Positions 5,002 to 5,266 of a DNA stretch of 5,266 nucleotides are shown here, piece after piece (position 1 is the stretch's first letter; the number at the start of each line of letters is the position of its first letter). The stretch spans positions 1 through 5,266 of the forward strand of contig CAMJJZ010000077.1 in NCBI GenBank assembly GCA_946406275.1, in the 5' to 3' direction. Both the position numbers and the translations under genes were made by a program. The notes beneath the pieces were generated by a model that did not search any database, was not told where the DNA came from, and worked only from the letters and a program-made list of their open reading frames with translations. This DNA comes from an uncultured Bacteroidales bacterium. Its GTDB lineage: Bacteria; Bacteroidota; Bacteroidia; Bacteroidales; UBA932.

Positions 5002-5266
5002 ATGGCAAAAGAAAAAGAGAAAGAAATCACCTTGATTGACGCTTTCAAGGATTTCAAGGAAGAGAAGAGCATCGACCGCCCCGTGATGCTGGGCGTTCTC
5101 AAGGATGTTTTCCTTACCCAGCTGGCCAAGACCTATGGCACCGCAGACAACTTCGACGTGATTATCAACGTGGACAAGGGAGACTGCGAAATCTACCAGA
5201 ACTTCGAGGTAGTGGAAGAAGTCACGGATCCCGTTAAGGAAATCACCGTGGAGGAAATCGCTGCGG
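5002..5266 (+). CDS. nusA: Transcription termination/antitermination factor NusA (N-terminal part, 3' truncated by window end)
   Basis: The frame starts with ATG at 5002 and runs open to the last base, giving 88 complete codons. The protein begins with a Lys/Glu-rich run (MAKEKEKEITLIDAFKDFKE), then SIDRPVMLGVLKDVF, then DNFDVIINVDKGDCEIYQNF. This matches the N-terminal RNA-polymerase-binding domain of Bacteroidota NusA, where the FDVIIN.DKGD.EIY pattern is typical. NusA modulates RNA polymerase pausing, termination and antitermination. The position 12 bases after rimP is the usual order, normally continuing to infB. The S1 and KH domains lie outside the window. Translation start is preceded by an A/T-rich stretch with no Shine-Dalgarno sequence. 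Confidence 0.93.
   Translation, partial: MAKEKEKEITLIDAFKDFKEEKSIDRPVMLGVLKDVFLTQLAKTYGTADNFDVIINVDKGDCEIYQNFEVVEEVTDPVKEITVEEIAA

Noticed and set aside
1..5266. tRNA, rRNA, insertion sequence or phage genes
   Set aside because: No cloverleaf, rRNA-like stretch, transposase frame, or terminal inverted repeats with target duplication was seen.

Overview
The window looks like an ordinary chromosomal segment of a fairly GC-rich member of the Bacteroidales (Bacteroidota), probably gut-associated. The evidence is: TAnnTTTG-type -7 promoter elements in front of three transcription units; A/T-rich leaders without Shine-Dalgarno sequences; a lipoprotein GH29 glycosidase and an exported histidine-type phosphatase; a Bacteroidota-style acyl-ACP thioesterase; and the conserved rimP-nusA gene pair. 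Genus-level placement is not possible from sequence reading alone.

Layout: (1) Positions 1-1528 carry a tightly packed plus-strand operon: the C-terminal tail of a single-pass membrane protein (enters from outside the window), an acyl-ACP thioesterase overlapping it by ATGA, and a Nudix hydrolase overlapping the thioesterase by TGATG. (2) Positions 1529-1677 are an intergenic region with two 37-bp direct repeats, each built around an imperfect palindrome, followed by a -7 promoter element very close to the next start codon. (3) Positions 1678-3159 encode a GH29 alpha-L-fucosidase lipoprotein. (4) Positions 3117-4421 on the minus strand encode a secreted histidine acid phosphatase, whose 3' end overlaps the fucosidase gene tail-to-tail by 43 bp. 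(5) Positions 4422-4575 hold divergent promoters for the phosphatase and for rimP, then a terminator-like hairpin with a T-run and a second palindrome, all inside the rimP leader. (6) Positions 4576-5266 contain rimP and the start of nusA, running off the window.

Functionally the window joins unrelated blocks: acyl-chain release and a nucleotide/diphosphate hydrolase on the left, two independently transcribed exported hydrolases (fucose and phosphate release) in the middle, and the translation/transcription housekeeping operon on the right. I found no convincing new multi-gene system. The points most worth a second look are the terminator-like element between the rimP promoter and rimP (possible attenuation), a missing catalytic asparagine in the thioesterase, the paired palindromic repeats, the possibly leaderless fucosidase mRNA, and the overlapping convergent genes.
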